From Limisphaerales bacterium (GTDB lineage: Bacteria; Verrucomicrobiota; Verrucomicrobiia; Limisphaerales; PALSA-1396), in NCBI GenBank assembly GCA_003140275.1, contig PLJQ01000254.1, positions 2,745 to 8,304 on the forward strand: 5,560 nt of DNA. The letters run 5' to 3'. The notes under the pieces are model-generated. The model was not told the DNA's origin, searched no databases, and saw nothing but the letters and a program-made list of their open reading frames with translations. Position numbers and translations under genes: made by a program. Positions 1-5,270 of this stretch are shown here, one piece after another. Numbering within the stretch: position 1 is the stretch's first letter; each line of letters starts with the position of its first letter.

Positions 1-1770
1 CTCCGTGATGTCGCGGACGGCGACAATCACGCCGACAATTTGCTCCCGCGCATCCCGCAACGGAGAGAAGCGCTCCACCTTCCAGCCCCGCTTCCCTTTT
101 TCCGGCACGTCGAACTGGGCCTCTGGGGATTCAAAGATCTCGCCGGCCAGCGCTCGGGCAAACATTTCTTCGAAATGCTGCTTGCGCAGAAACGGAAACA
201 ACTCCAACGTGCGCCGGCCTAGGACCTCGTCCGCGCGGTAGCCGCTGAGCCGTTCCATGAACGGATTCCAGACCACATACCTTCCCTCCCGGTCATAAAC
301 GATGATGCCGGCCTCCGCGCCGCCGATGACCTGCTTGCCGAACTCATTTGCTTCGCGCAGCGCCTCCCCTGCTTTCTTACTCTCCATGAACTGTCCGATC
401 TGGCTGCCAAGAGTGGCGAACATCTCCAACAGATCCTCATCCGGCTCGGTCGCGCGATGGGTCAGGAAAACGATTACGCCGAGCGCTCGATTTTTCAACA
501 GGATGGGGAAAGCCAAGGCCGAGTGCAGGCCAGCGCGCGCCGCCAAGTAATTGCGCTCAAAGTTCGTTTGTTGCGTGATCTCCGGAATCCAGTCTGGTTT
601 GCGGCTGGCCAGCACCCGCCCCAGCAGACCATCAAACATCGGAACCGAGTGCTTCAGGCCGTGCTTCACAAACGCCGCCAGTTTTGTTCCGGGCGCGTGC
701 CAGACATGCTTGACGCGCATCGTCTTCGACCCAGTATCAACTTCCCAGAACTCGCCGATGTGCCAGCTAAAGGCTGCCGCCACCGCTTGGAGCAATTTCG
801 GCACGGCTTCGGCCAGTGAGCCGGAGGCGGCCAACAGGCGGACCGTCTCGTAGTGCAAATGCCGCCGCAGTTCATCGCGTTTGCGCTCGGTAATGTCGAG
901 GCCGGTGCCGATGATGTGCTTTACCGTGCCGTCCGGTTTCGTCAGCACGGTGTTGGACCACGAGATCAAGCGCCGCTGGCCGGCCTTCGTCAGCCAACAG
1001 TTCTCGAAGTGGCTTGGGAGCCGTCCCGCCCTCAACTGCTCGAACACAGATTGGACCGCGGCCACCTCCTCCGGCGGCAGCAAACCCCAGAAAGGTTTTC
1101 CGACGATTTCTTCCGCCGCGTAACCGCTGACTTGCTCGCAAGTCCGGTTGAAACGCACGACTTGGCCCGACTCGTCCAGCACGACGACCAAAGCCCCGGC
1201 TGTTTGGAGCACAGCGGAAATGAAATCGCTTTCCTCCCGCAGTGCCGCCTCCATCTGTTTGCGTTGCGTGATGTCGCGCGCGATGCCGGTGAAGAGTCGC
1301 CGCTCGGCCAGACGCACTTCGCTCAGGGACAACTCCATCGGGAACATGGTACCATCCTTGCGCCGACCCGATTGCTCGCTCACCAGGCCGATGACTTTGC
1401 GCACCCCGGTGTTGCGGTAGTTGGCCAGGTAACGATCGTGTTGGTCACGATGCGGCGACGGCATCAGCAGGCTGACGTTCTGGCCAAGCGCTTCGCGGGC
1501 CGGGTAGCCAAACAGTCGCTCCGCCGCATGGTTGAAAGATTCGATGATGCCTTGCTCGTCCATGGTAATGATGCCATTGACCGCAGTGTCGAGGATTGCG
1601 CGCAGCCGGGCTTCACTGTCGCGCAGCGCCTGCTCGGCCTGCTGGCGTGCGGTGATGTCGGTGGTGGCGGGCTTATGTTCAGCCGCGATAGCGCGCTTCA
1701 CCTTCCCGGCGGAGGTCTTTCGCGGAACTGTTTTTTTTAAAGCCATGCCAGCGGCATTGTACCGAAACAT
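1..1770 (-). CDS. Multi-domain PAS-PAS-GAF-PAS sensor protein (probable signal-transduction kinase), 3' end beyond window
   Basis: 590 residues are visible with no stop before the window edge, so the output domain (histidine kinase, diguanylate cyclase or other) is not seen. There is no signal peptide or membrane segment, so the protein is probably cytoplasmic. Domains in order: a basic N-terminus (1-38); a linker helix; PAS1 (about 59-170) ending GIARDITQRK; PAS2 (about 185-298) ending GTGLDITERK; GAF (about 305-462), with ALAFPILLKNRALGVIVF typical of GAF strands; PAS3 (about 473-590) ending VAVRDITE. PAS1 closely resembles the FixL oxygen-sensor PAS, including LMPSPHRDQHDRY (103-115) and RRKDGTMFPMELS (136-148); His111 sits at the FixL heme-ligand position. 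Two in-frame ATGs are possible, at 1770 and 1746. Neither has a good Shine-Dalgarno; I chose 1770, 26 bases after the upstream gene. The alternative loses 8 residues. It is probably last or near-last in the minus-strand operon. The PAS/GAF assignments are firm; signal and output are unknown. Confidence 0.93.
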   Translation of the reverse strand, partial: MFRYNAAGMALKKTVPRKTSAGKVKRAIAAEHKPATTDITARQQAEQALRDSEARLRAILDTAVNGIITMDEQGIIESFNHAAERLFGYPAREALGQNVSLLMPSPHRDQHDRYLANYRNTGVRKVIGLVSEQSGRRKDGTMFPMELSLSEVRLAERRLFTGIARDITQRKQMEAALREESDFISAVLQTAGALVVVLDESGQVVRFNRTCEQVSGYAAEEIVGKPFWGLLPPEEVAAVQSVFEQLRAGRLPSHFENCWLTKAGQRRLISWSNTVLTKPDGTVKHIIGTGLDITERKRDELRRHLHYETVRLLAASGSLAEAVPKLLQAVAAAFSWHIGEFWEVDTGSKTMRVKHVWHAPGTKLAAFVKHGLKHSVPMFDGLLGRVLASRKPDWIPEITQQTNFERNYLAARAGLHSALAFPILLKNRALGVIVFLTHRATEPDEDLLEMFATLGSQIGQFMESKKAGEALREANEFGKQVIGGAEAGIIVYDREGRYVVWNPFMERLSGYRADEVLGRRTLELFPFLRKQHFEEMFARALAGEIFESPEAQFDVPEKGKRGWKVERFSPLRDAREQIVGVIVAVRDITE

Positions 1771-1796
1771 TTCATCTTTATCAATCCCGGCAGCGT

Positions 1797-2153
1797 TCAC
1801 CCCGCTCGGTCGGCCGACTGAGGTGCTTGAACAGAAATGGCCCGCCGCACCTTCGTGGTCCAACGCCGAAAAACATTCCGCGCGGTAGCGCGGGCCTTGG
1901 GCAACGGCACGCGCCGCTGCACGACGTGCTTCGCTGGAAGCCAGGACTGGCAAAACCCATCCACGCCGGGCGGCAGGTCCGTCGGCTGCACCAAGGAGTC
2001 CAGTTCAACTACGACGGTGGAACTGGCCGTATCGTACTTCACCTCCGCCGTCGCACACAACTCCCATCCACCGCCAGCGTTCCGGACGGAACAAATTACT
2101 TCCCGCAGTGAAGTAATTTTTCTCATGCTTGATGAGCGACAGCGCTTTTTCAT
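1797..2153 (-). CDS. Hypothetical protein, 118 residues, between btaA-like gene and PAS sensor
   Basis: I do not recognise a family. The protein has a short polar N-terminus, a stretch alternating hydrophobic and polar residues that suggests beta strands (about 24-52, with AEVKYDTASSTVVVELDSL), a Pro/Gly-rich turn (PTDLPPGVDGF), and a basic helical tail with LPKARATARNVFRRW (about 82-96). It has no signal peptide or membrane segment. It begins 12 bases after the btaA-like stop and ends 26 bases before the sensor start, so it is probably co-transcribed with both. A second in-frame ATG at 2126 gives a 109-residue form starting MRKITSLREV; neither start has a clear ribosome-binding site. Plus-strand ORFs over the same bases read as Arg/Pro/Ser-rich shadow translations, whereas this frame has a balanced composition. 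It could be a small partner or regulator of the sensor, but only position supports that. Confidence 0.68.
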   Translation of the reverse strand: MKKRCRSSSMRKITSLREVICSVRNAGGGWELCATAEVKYDTASSTVVVELDSLVQPTDLPPGVDGFCQSWLPAKHVVQRRVPLPKARATARNVFRRWTTKVRRAISVQAPQSADRAG

Positions 2154-2165
2154 CGTTTCGGGCGT

Positions 2166-3071
2166 TCAAAGGTCGATTGCAGGCCGAACGTCAACGATGC
2201 CCCAGAGCATCGCGCGGTCCTCGGCTGCATGGTTTGTCGGCAGCTTAAACGGGGGTTCGCGGAAGCTGCGCAACACTGCCACCGCCCCTGGCGCAGCAAC
2301 GCGTTTCACCGCAGCGAAGAGTCGCTGCTCGTAGGCCGCGCTCGCCCCGTCGAGAATGTTCGAAAGCGTGACCCCATCAAAGCTCCCGGCAGGCTCGCCC
2401 TCAAGGAAGGTGGCCGCGTCGGCATGCACAAGACGGATATCTTCAGTCTCGGGCGGTGGCCGATCGGTGGACATTTCTCCGAGCAGCAACGTCCGCGCGT
2501 AAGGGTTGGTACGGTTGGAATGCAGGGCAAAACAGCGCTCCATACGCTTGCGCATGAAGGCCCCGAGGTTTGGCGGCAGGAAATGGAGGAACGACGGGGC
2601 GTAAATCGAGCGCAGTGCAGGCACCGATAATAGAAGATCAAAAGCGGTGCGGAATCTCCGGGTATCGAGGCATCGGCGCCAATAAATAATCTGCTCCGTC
2701 GGATCATCAAGCTCGAGGAACGTGCGCAGGCGAGAAGGCCGCCAGCCTGCCAAAGGTCCCAGTACCCGCGCGAATGCGAGTACGCGCTCGGCGGTGCCGC
2801 GCTCGCGCGGGCCACCTGCAAAGCGCCGCTCAGCATAGGCAAGTTGAACGGGGTTTAAGTCAACGGCCACGACCTCGTGATGAGGCGCGAGCTTCATGGC
2901 TGTGCAGCCGGCCGAAGCAATGCAGAAAACGCGACCGCCGGACGGGAACGCGCCAAGTTCGATGGACGCGTCTTCATAAACGCAGCCGAACAAAAGTTTG
3001 CCTGGACCGCGGCGCACATCGAAACGGCCATGTTCCCAACTGGTCGCGGTGATGGTCGCGATCATTTCCAT
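2166..3071 (-). CDS. DUF3419 / BtaA-like S-adenosylmethionine-dependent 3-amino-3-carboxypropyl transferase-type protein
   Basis: 301 residues. In characterised BtaA, this fold transfers the 3-amino-3-carboxypropyl group of SAM to diacylglycerol, the first step of betaine-lipid (DGTS) synthesis. Visible hallmarks are FGCVYED (28-34), a SAM-binding loop VFCIASAGCTAMKL (48-61), VVAVDLNPVQLAYAERR (67-83) with Asp71 after strand 2 and the DxNPxQ signature of the family, FLPPNLGAFMRKRMER (164-179), HSNRTNPYARTLLLGE (184-199) and a late strand FDGVTLSNILDG (231-242). It is shorter than the roughly 400-residue bacterial BtaA proteins. No BtaB-type N-methyltransferase lies in the window, so the true substrate and product are uncertain. 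The start is ambiguous: ATG at 3071 (10-base overlap with the DoxX-like gene) or ATG at 3065, which forms an ATGA stop/start overlap and suggests translational coupling. The longer frame from 3218 would run through the DoxX-like gene and is not credible. Confidence 0.87.
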   Translation of the reverse strand: MEMIATITATSWEHGRFDVRRGPGKLLFGCVYEDASIELGAFPSGGRVFCIASAGCTAMKLAPHHEVVAVDLNPVQLAYAERRFAGGPRERGTAERVLAFARVLGPLAGWRPSRLRTFLELDDPTEQIIYWRRCLDTRRFRTAFDLLLSVPALRSIYAPSFLHFLPPNLGAFMRKRMERCFALHSNRTNPYARTLLLGEMSTDRPPPETEDIRLVHADAATFLEGEPAGSFDGVTLSNILDGASAAYEQRLFAAVKRVAAPGAVAVLRSFREPPFKLPTNHAAEDRAMLWGIVDVRPAIDL

Positions 3072-3457
3072 ACGGGAAGGCTGGCGGAGACCCAGGCCAG
3101 CACCAGGAAAGCGATGTTTTTGACCACCATGCCAGCCGGGTCGTGAATGATGTGACGCGCCCAAAGCAGTCCGCAGGCGTTCAGCGCCATGAGCAGTGCT
3201 GTTTGCACAAACACGCAAACCAGTGGCGCCATTCCGCTCAAGATCCAGATGGCAAGACCGACCTCGACAACCCCAAGCGACTTGAGAAAAGCCACGCCGA
3301 TCTTCTGCCCATAGCGAGGCACCACCTCGACGACCTGTGCCTGGTGAGGCTCACCGTTCAGCAGCTTGCACCACAAGCCCTCATAAAGCCAAACGGCGGC
3401 TACCGCGACATGAATCAACCAGGACGGCGCAAGCAAAGCGGTGGCGGTGACGTTCAT
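3062..3457 (-). CDS. DoxX-like four-helix membrane protein
   Basis: 131 residues with four predicted membrane helices at about 12-30, 56-75, 78-99 and 108-127. The first helix carries AVWLYEGLWCKLL (21-33), followed by a charged loop with HQAQVVEVVP and a second helix beginning GVVEVGLAIW; this pattern is typical of the DoxX-like family (DoxX_3 type). The family is an integral inner-membrane group with no agreed biochemical activity. It starts 13 bases after the SRPBCC stop, and its 3' end overlaps the start of the btaA-like gene by 4 or 10 bases, so the three genes look co-transcribed and possibly translationally coupled. No strong Shine-Dalgarno precedes the ATG. I infer a membrane role linked to its lipid-related neighbours; it could equally be a generic membrane component. 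Confidence 0.88.
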   Translation of the reverse strand: MNVTATALLAPSWLIHVAVAAVWLYEGLWCKLLNGEPHQAQVVEVVPRYGQKIGVAFLKSLGVVEVGLAIWILSGMAPLVCVFVQTALLMALNACGLLWARHIIHDPAGMVVKNIAFLVLAWVSASLPVWK

Positions 3458-3470
3458 TCGTTACGTGGTT

Positions 3471-4112
3471 TCAGCGGGACGCGAGGCTATGGCGCATTGC
3501 GTTTAGGATGTGGCGGTGGAACGAGTGGCAAACCGCCGCTTCAACCGGCTGCCACAGCCAGCGCGGACGACGCGGACTCACATACCGGGTCTGGAGGACA
3601 ATTTCGGTGCGCCCTTCCCGGGACGGACGCAATGTGTAGTCGCCACCCGACAGTCTGATCCCACCGCCAAGTGTGAGGTTTTGCTCGATGATTTGGAAAG
3701 CATAGTTGCGTGCCCGGATTACCCGAGTCACCCGCTTGAGCAAGTGGCCGTCTCGGTAGCGGCACTTCACTTCGTCACCAACCCTGGACTTTTCACCTTC
3801 AGCGCGGAGGGGGACCGGGAGTAACAATCGAAGCAGCAACGGTGGTCGCCTGACAATCTGTTCATAGAACATCAGCCGTTCCCAGACCTCGTCGGGCGTG
3901 GCGGCGAAGTTCATGCGGGTGGCCACGCAAATGGATTGCTGCCTCGTGCCTGCGGCGGCCAATGGCAGCGCGGTGATTCCATTCAGGGTGGCAACGGCGG
4001 GGTTCGCAGCGGAATTCATAGACGCGAAATCGCAAACGGGTTGCTGATTGCCACTTGCATTTTCAGCGGCGAGTGAGCTACAATGGTCCTCAACCCCGTT
4101 CAAATTATTCAT
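3471..4112 (-). CDS. SRPBCC (START-like / polyketide cyclase-type) family protein
   Basis: 213 residues. The region from about 63 to 210 reads as an SRPBCC domain: an opening strand SICVATRMNFAATPDEVWE (60-78) followed by the first helix, central strands VGDEVKCRYRDGHLLKRVTR (111-130) and NYAFQIIEQN (136-145), the strand GGDYTLRPS and the strand TEIVLQTRYV (169-178), then a long C-terminal helix VEAAVCHSFHRHILNAMRH (190-208). This fold forms a deep hydrophobic cavity for lipids or other apolar ligands; the ligand here is unknown. The first 60 residues are Ala/Asn-rich and do not look like domain sequence, so translation may begin at a later ATG (4019, giving a 182-residue form). No ribosome-binding site decides the start. 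It heads a tight run with the DoxX-like gene (13-base gap), which suggests joint work on a membrane lipid substrate. Confidence 0.83.
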   Translation of the reverse strand: MNNLNGVEDHCSSLAAENASGNQQPVCDFASMNSAANPAVATLNGITALPLAAAGTRQQSICVATRMNFAATPDEVWERLMFYEQIVRRPPLLLRLLLPVPLRAEGEKSRVGDEVKCRYRDGHLLKRVTRVIRARNYAFQIIEQNLTLGGGIRLSGGDYTLRPSREGRTEIVLQTRYVSPRRPRWLWQPVEAAVCHSFHRHILNAMRHSLASR

Positions 4113-4147
4113 AGGTCAAGAGTTTTGACGAGCTTCAAGTGCGCGGA

Positions 4148-4166
4148 GGCATAGAAGGTCTACGCC
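4148..4166. repeat. Hairpin overlapping the DUF2934 stop codon
   Basis: In the minus-strand RNA, GGCGUAGA pairs with UCUAUGCC (8 pairs, one G-U) around a 3-base loop. The stop codon (4162-4160) lies inside it. It is not followed by a U-run, so it is a weak terminator or attenuator candidate between the small-gene run and the SRPBCC gene. Confidence 0.4.
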
Positions 4167-4357
4167 TGAGTTGCACTTTGTTGAGCGGGCTGCCGGAGTT
4201 GGGTTTCTGCCTGCAACCAATACTCGATCTCGCGGCCTTGGGCGCGGCCTTCCTGTTCCCAGATGGAATAGGCCGCGCGCTCAATTTCGTCGCGCGCCGG
4301 TGACCGAACGGGACTGTCGGCGATGAGTATCGTGGGGGCCTTTTTCTTTGGTTTCAT
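4160..4357 (-). CDS. DUF2934 family small protein
   Basis: 65 residues. A Lys-rich start (MKPKKKAP) and a Pro/Arg linker are followed by the domain at about 21-55: RDEIERAAYSIWEQEG, then GREIEYWLQAETQL. The order I-x-x-x-A-Y-x-x-W-E-x-x-G followed by G-R-x-x-x-x-W-L-x-A-E is the DUF2934 signature. The family is common in soil and plant-associated bacteria, usually as short soluble proteins of unknown function, often near stress genes. The Shine-Dalgarno AGAAAGG lies 7 bases before the ATG and fixes the start. The stop codon lies inside a hairpin (4148-4166). Upstream is a 150-base spacer after the DUF3185 gene, so it may have its own promoter; downstream, the SRPBCC gene begins 47 bases away. 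Confidence 0.88.
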   Translation of the reverse strand: MKPKKKAPTILIADSPVRSPARDEIERAAYSIWEQEGRAQGREIEYWLQAETQLRQPAQQSATQA

Positions 4358-4364
4358 TTGCTGG

Positions 4365-4371
4365 CCTTTCT
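4365..4371 (-). promoter_or_regulatory. Shine-Dalgarno of the DUF2934 gene
   Basis: AGAAAGG lies 7 bases before the ATG at 4357, inside an A-rich leader. It is the same heptamer as in front of the DUF3185 gene. Confidence 0.72.
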
Positions 4372-4507
4372 TTTTTTATTTGTATGCGGACATGTGGTGC
4401 GCATCATGCCGTTTTGCTGGCATCGTGCCGTCTGTATCGTGACCAAGTCGGCTAGCCGCTGGCAAACGTCAGCAAGATAAGGACGATCGTCAGACGACAC
4501 GGCAATG

Positions 4508-4714
4508 CTAACCTTGTCTCGAACCGCGCAGCGTGCCGACAAGGCCGATGACAGCGGCGATGATGCCTCCGATGAGCATCCAGATCGCCTTGTCAGTCGG
4601 CGATCCAGTAAAGAACCTGGAAACGTCGGAGCTGAACGAGTTCGTGGCTTGAAACCCAAAGATCATGAGCACAACCCCGCCAACGAGCAGAACAATAGAG
4701 ATGATTCTATTCAT
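4508..4714 (-). CDS. DUF3185 family small membrane protein
   Basis: 68 residues with two membrane helices (about 3-21 and 43-62) joined by a conserved-looking loop, SFSSDVSRFFTGSPTDKAIW (26-45). Beginning MNRIISIVLLVGGVVLMIFG and ending in a Gly-rich second helix plus a basic tail, it matches the DUF3185 family, small bacterial membrane proteins of unknown function. The frame stays open upstream to 4822, but that extension overlaps the preceding gene and lacks membrane character. The Shine-Dalgarno AGAAAGG at 4720-4726, 5 bases from the ATG at 4714, fixes the start. It lies 52 bases after the DUF5670-like gene, with a GC-rich hairpin (4733-4749) just upstream of its ribosome-binding site. I infer a membrane or envelope stress role. 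Confidence 0.9.
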   Translation of the reverse strand: MNRIISIVLLVGGVVLMIFGFQATNSFSSDVSRFFTGSPTDKAIWMLIGGIIAAVIGLVGTLRGSRQG

Positions 4715-4719
4715 AATGA

Positions 4720-4726
4720 CCTTTCT
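4720..4726 (-). promoter_or_regulatory. Shine-Dalgarno of the DUF3185 gene
   Basis: AGAAAGG lies 5 bases before the ATG at 4714. It decides the 68-residue start over the 104-residue open frame. Confidence 0.75.
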
Positions 4727-4732
4727 ATGAGT

Positions 4733-4749
4733 CCGGGAATCAATCCCGG
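4733..4749. repeat. Hairpin CCGGGA-N5-TCCCGG between DUF5670-like and DUF3185 genes
   Basis: Perfect 6-base GC-rich arms surround a 5-base loop, ending 6 bases upstream of the DUF3185 Shine-Dalgarno. There is no U-tract. It could stabilise or mark the 5' end of a processed mRNA, or tune translation of DUF3185 relative to the upstream gene. Confidence 0.4.
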
Positions 4750-4766
4750 CTGTTGACCCGCATTCT

Positions 4767-4919
4767 TCATCGCAATCCCCGGCGCCCTGAAATGAGGTTG
4801 ACCAGCACCATGATGATGGCAATCACCAGCAAGATATGGATTAACCCTCCCATTGAGTAGCTGGTGACCAGCCCCAGGAGCCACAAAATTATCAGTATTA
4901 CCGCGATCGTGTATAACAT
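4767..4919 (-). CDS. lmo0937/DUF5670-type very small membrane protein
   Basis: 50 residues, almost all hydrophobic: helix one MLYTIAVILIILWLLGLV (1-18), a short turn TSYSMGGLIH (19-28), helix two ILLVIAIIMVLVNLI (29-43) and a basic tail SGRRGLR. This is the compact layout of the lmo0937 family membrane proteins (DUF5670). The family is widespread, and its function is unknown. The frame stays open upstream to 4967, but the ATG at 4919 is preceded by a good Shine-Dalgarno (GAAAGGA, 8 bases away), so the short form is chosen. It is the first of three small genes and probably starts a transcript, because about 350 bases upstream hold no confident gene. Confidence 0.92.
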   Translation of the reverse strand: MLYTIAVILIILWLLGLVTSYSMGGLIHILLVIAIIMVLVNLISGRRGLR

Positions 4920-4927
4920 AGGATTTT

Positions 4928-4934
4928 TCCTTTC
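4928..4934 (-). promoter_or_regulatory. Shine-Dalgarno of the DUF5670-like gene
   Basis: GAAAGGA lies 8 bases before the ATG at 4919. It decides the short 50-residue start over the 66-residue open frame. Confidence 0.75.
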
Positions 4935-4990
4935 AGTTTGTTTTGGATTGACCGTCAGCAGACGCACTGCGCGCCAACCAACAGCGATCC

Positions 4991-5019
4991 GTTATCATCG
5001 CATTAAACCTGCTCGTCAG
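4991..5019 (-). promoter_or_regulatory. Weak sigma70-type promoter candidate upstream of the DUF5670-like gene
   Basis: On the minus strand, CTGACG (5019-5014) and GATAAC (4996-4991) are separated by 17 bases; each matches 4 of 6 consensus positions. A consensus-perfect TTGACA lies further upstream (5049-5044) but has no good -10 at the right distance. The position, about 70 bases before the ATG, is reasonable. This is weak evidence and a guess at best. Confidence 0.22.
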
Positions 5020-5045
5020 AGCGGAAAGATGCTCACCATAATTTG

Positions 5046-5183
5046 TCAAATGTCGTGCGATAATTGCTCGCACCTGAAGTTAAAACTCAAACTGACGAAC
5101 CGGGCGATGAGGCCACCCAACACTTTGGCAACTTTCAAGGCTGGAGAGAATTCAGCCATTGCGAGCTGCGCGATCATGTTCAT
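5046..5183 (-). CDS. Doubtful small ORF, 45 residues (49 from an upstream GTG at 5195)
   Basis: A 45-residue frame begins at ATG 5183. A GTG four codons upstream (5195-5193) has GGAG three bases before it, and that form begins MTEEMNMIAQLAMAEFSPAL. The segment LKVAKVLGGLIARF looks like an amphipathic helix, while the last 20 residues look random. I recognise no family. The frame is exactly that of the cupin and stays open all the way from the cupin's TAG stop (5271-5273), so it may be the decayed tail of a longer gene, a readthrough extension or a chance open frame. An inverted repeat (5055-5073) lies within its 3' end. Treat it as a candidate only. Confidence 0.25.
   Translation of the reverse strand: MNMIAQLAMAEFSPALKVAKVLGGLIARFVSLSFNFRCEQLSHDI
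5055..5073. repeat. Inverted repeat GTGCGA-N7-TCGCAC, operator or hairpin candidate
   Basis: Perfect 6-base arms flank an AT-rich 7-base centre (TAATTGC). Neither strand has a U-run after it, so it is not an intrinsic terminator. GC arms with an AT centre, next to a TTGACA and upstream of the small-gene run, would suit a dimeric repressor or activator site. This is inference. Confidence 0.35.
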
Positions 5184-5208
5184 TTCTTCAGTCACTTTCT
5201 CCAAGGCG

Positions 5209-5243
5209 CGGCGACAGGGCGGCCGCCACTCTGAGGGTCGCCG
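5209..5243. repeat. GC-rich inverted repeat downstream of the cupin gene
   Basis: Perfect 7-base arms, CGGCGAC (5209-5215) and GTCGCCG (5237-5243), enclose a 21-base loop that contains the 10-base palindrome GGCGGCCGCC (5218-5227). It lies 28 bases past the cupin stop, where a transcript end or RNA-stabilising structure would be expected. It lacks a U-tract, so it is not a standard terminator. Confidence 0.35.
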
Positions 5244-5270
5244 GGTGGCACCGATTCCTTCAGCCAGCCG

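Larger units (their letters stand above)
4920..5270. other. Stretch of 351 bases without a confident gene
   Basis: It lies between the cupin stop and the DUF5670-like start. It holds the GC-rich inverted repeat at 5209-5243, the doubtful small ORF at 5046-5183, the 19-base inverted repeat at 5055-5073, a TTGACA hexamer and the weak promoter candidate at 4991-5019. A 162-residue plus-strand open frame crosses it but has Arg/Ser/Thr-rich composition and cuts through two real minus-strand genes, so I do not call it. Confidence 0.6.

Noticed and set aside
853..1740. Plus-strand open frame of 295 residues opposite the PAS sensor
   Set aside because: The minus strand here encodes unmistakable PAS1, PAS2 and GAF sequence. 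The plus-strand translation is an antisense shadow sustained by GC-rich codons and has no recognisable domain.
1780..1791. 12-base sequence ATCAATCCCGGC shared with 4739-4750, upstream of both the sensor and DUF3185
   Set aside because: About one 12-base match is expected by chance in a window this size. Only the 4733-4749 copy forms a hairpin, so a shared regulatory role is not supported.
1837..2334. Plus-strand open frame of 165 residues
   Set aside because: It spans the boundary of two minus-strand genes including the C-terminus of the btaA-like gene, and its translation is Arg/Ser/Thr-rich with no family signature.
3065..3218. Extended start of the btaA-like gene at 3218
   Set aside because: It would overlap the DoxX-like gene by about 150 bases, and the extra 49 residues do not resemble DUF3419 sequence.
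4406..4491. Short palindromes in the DUF3185-DUF2934 spacer (CGGCTAGCCG at 4449-4458, GACGATCGTC at 4482-4491, ATGCC-N8-GGCAT at 4406-4423)
   Set aside because: Ten-base palindromes are expected several times in 5.5 kb. None has a U-tract or clear promoter partner, so I do not call a terminator or operator.
4354..4659. Minus-strand 101-residue open frame ending in an ATGA overlap with the DUF2934 start
   Set aside because: It overlaps most of the DUF3185 gene in another frame and has Ser/Arg-rich low-quality composition. The overlap with the next start is probably coincidence.
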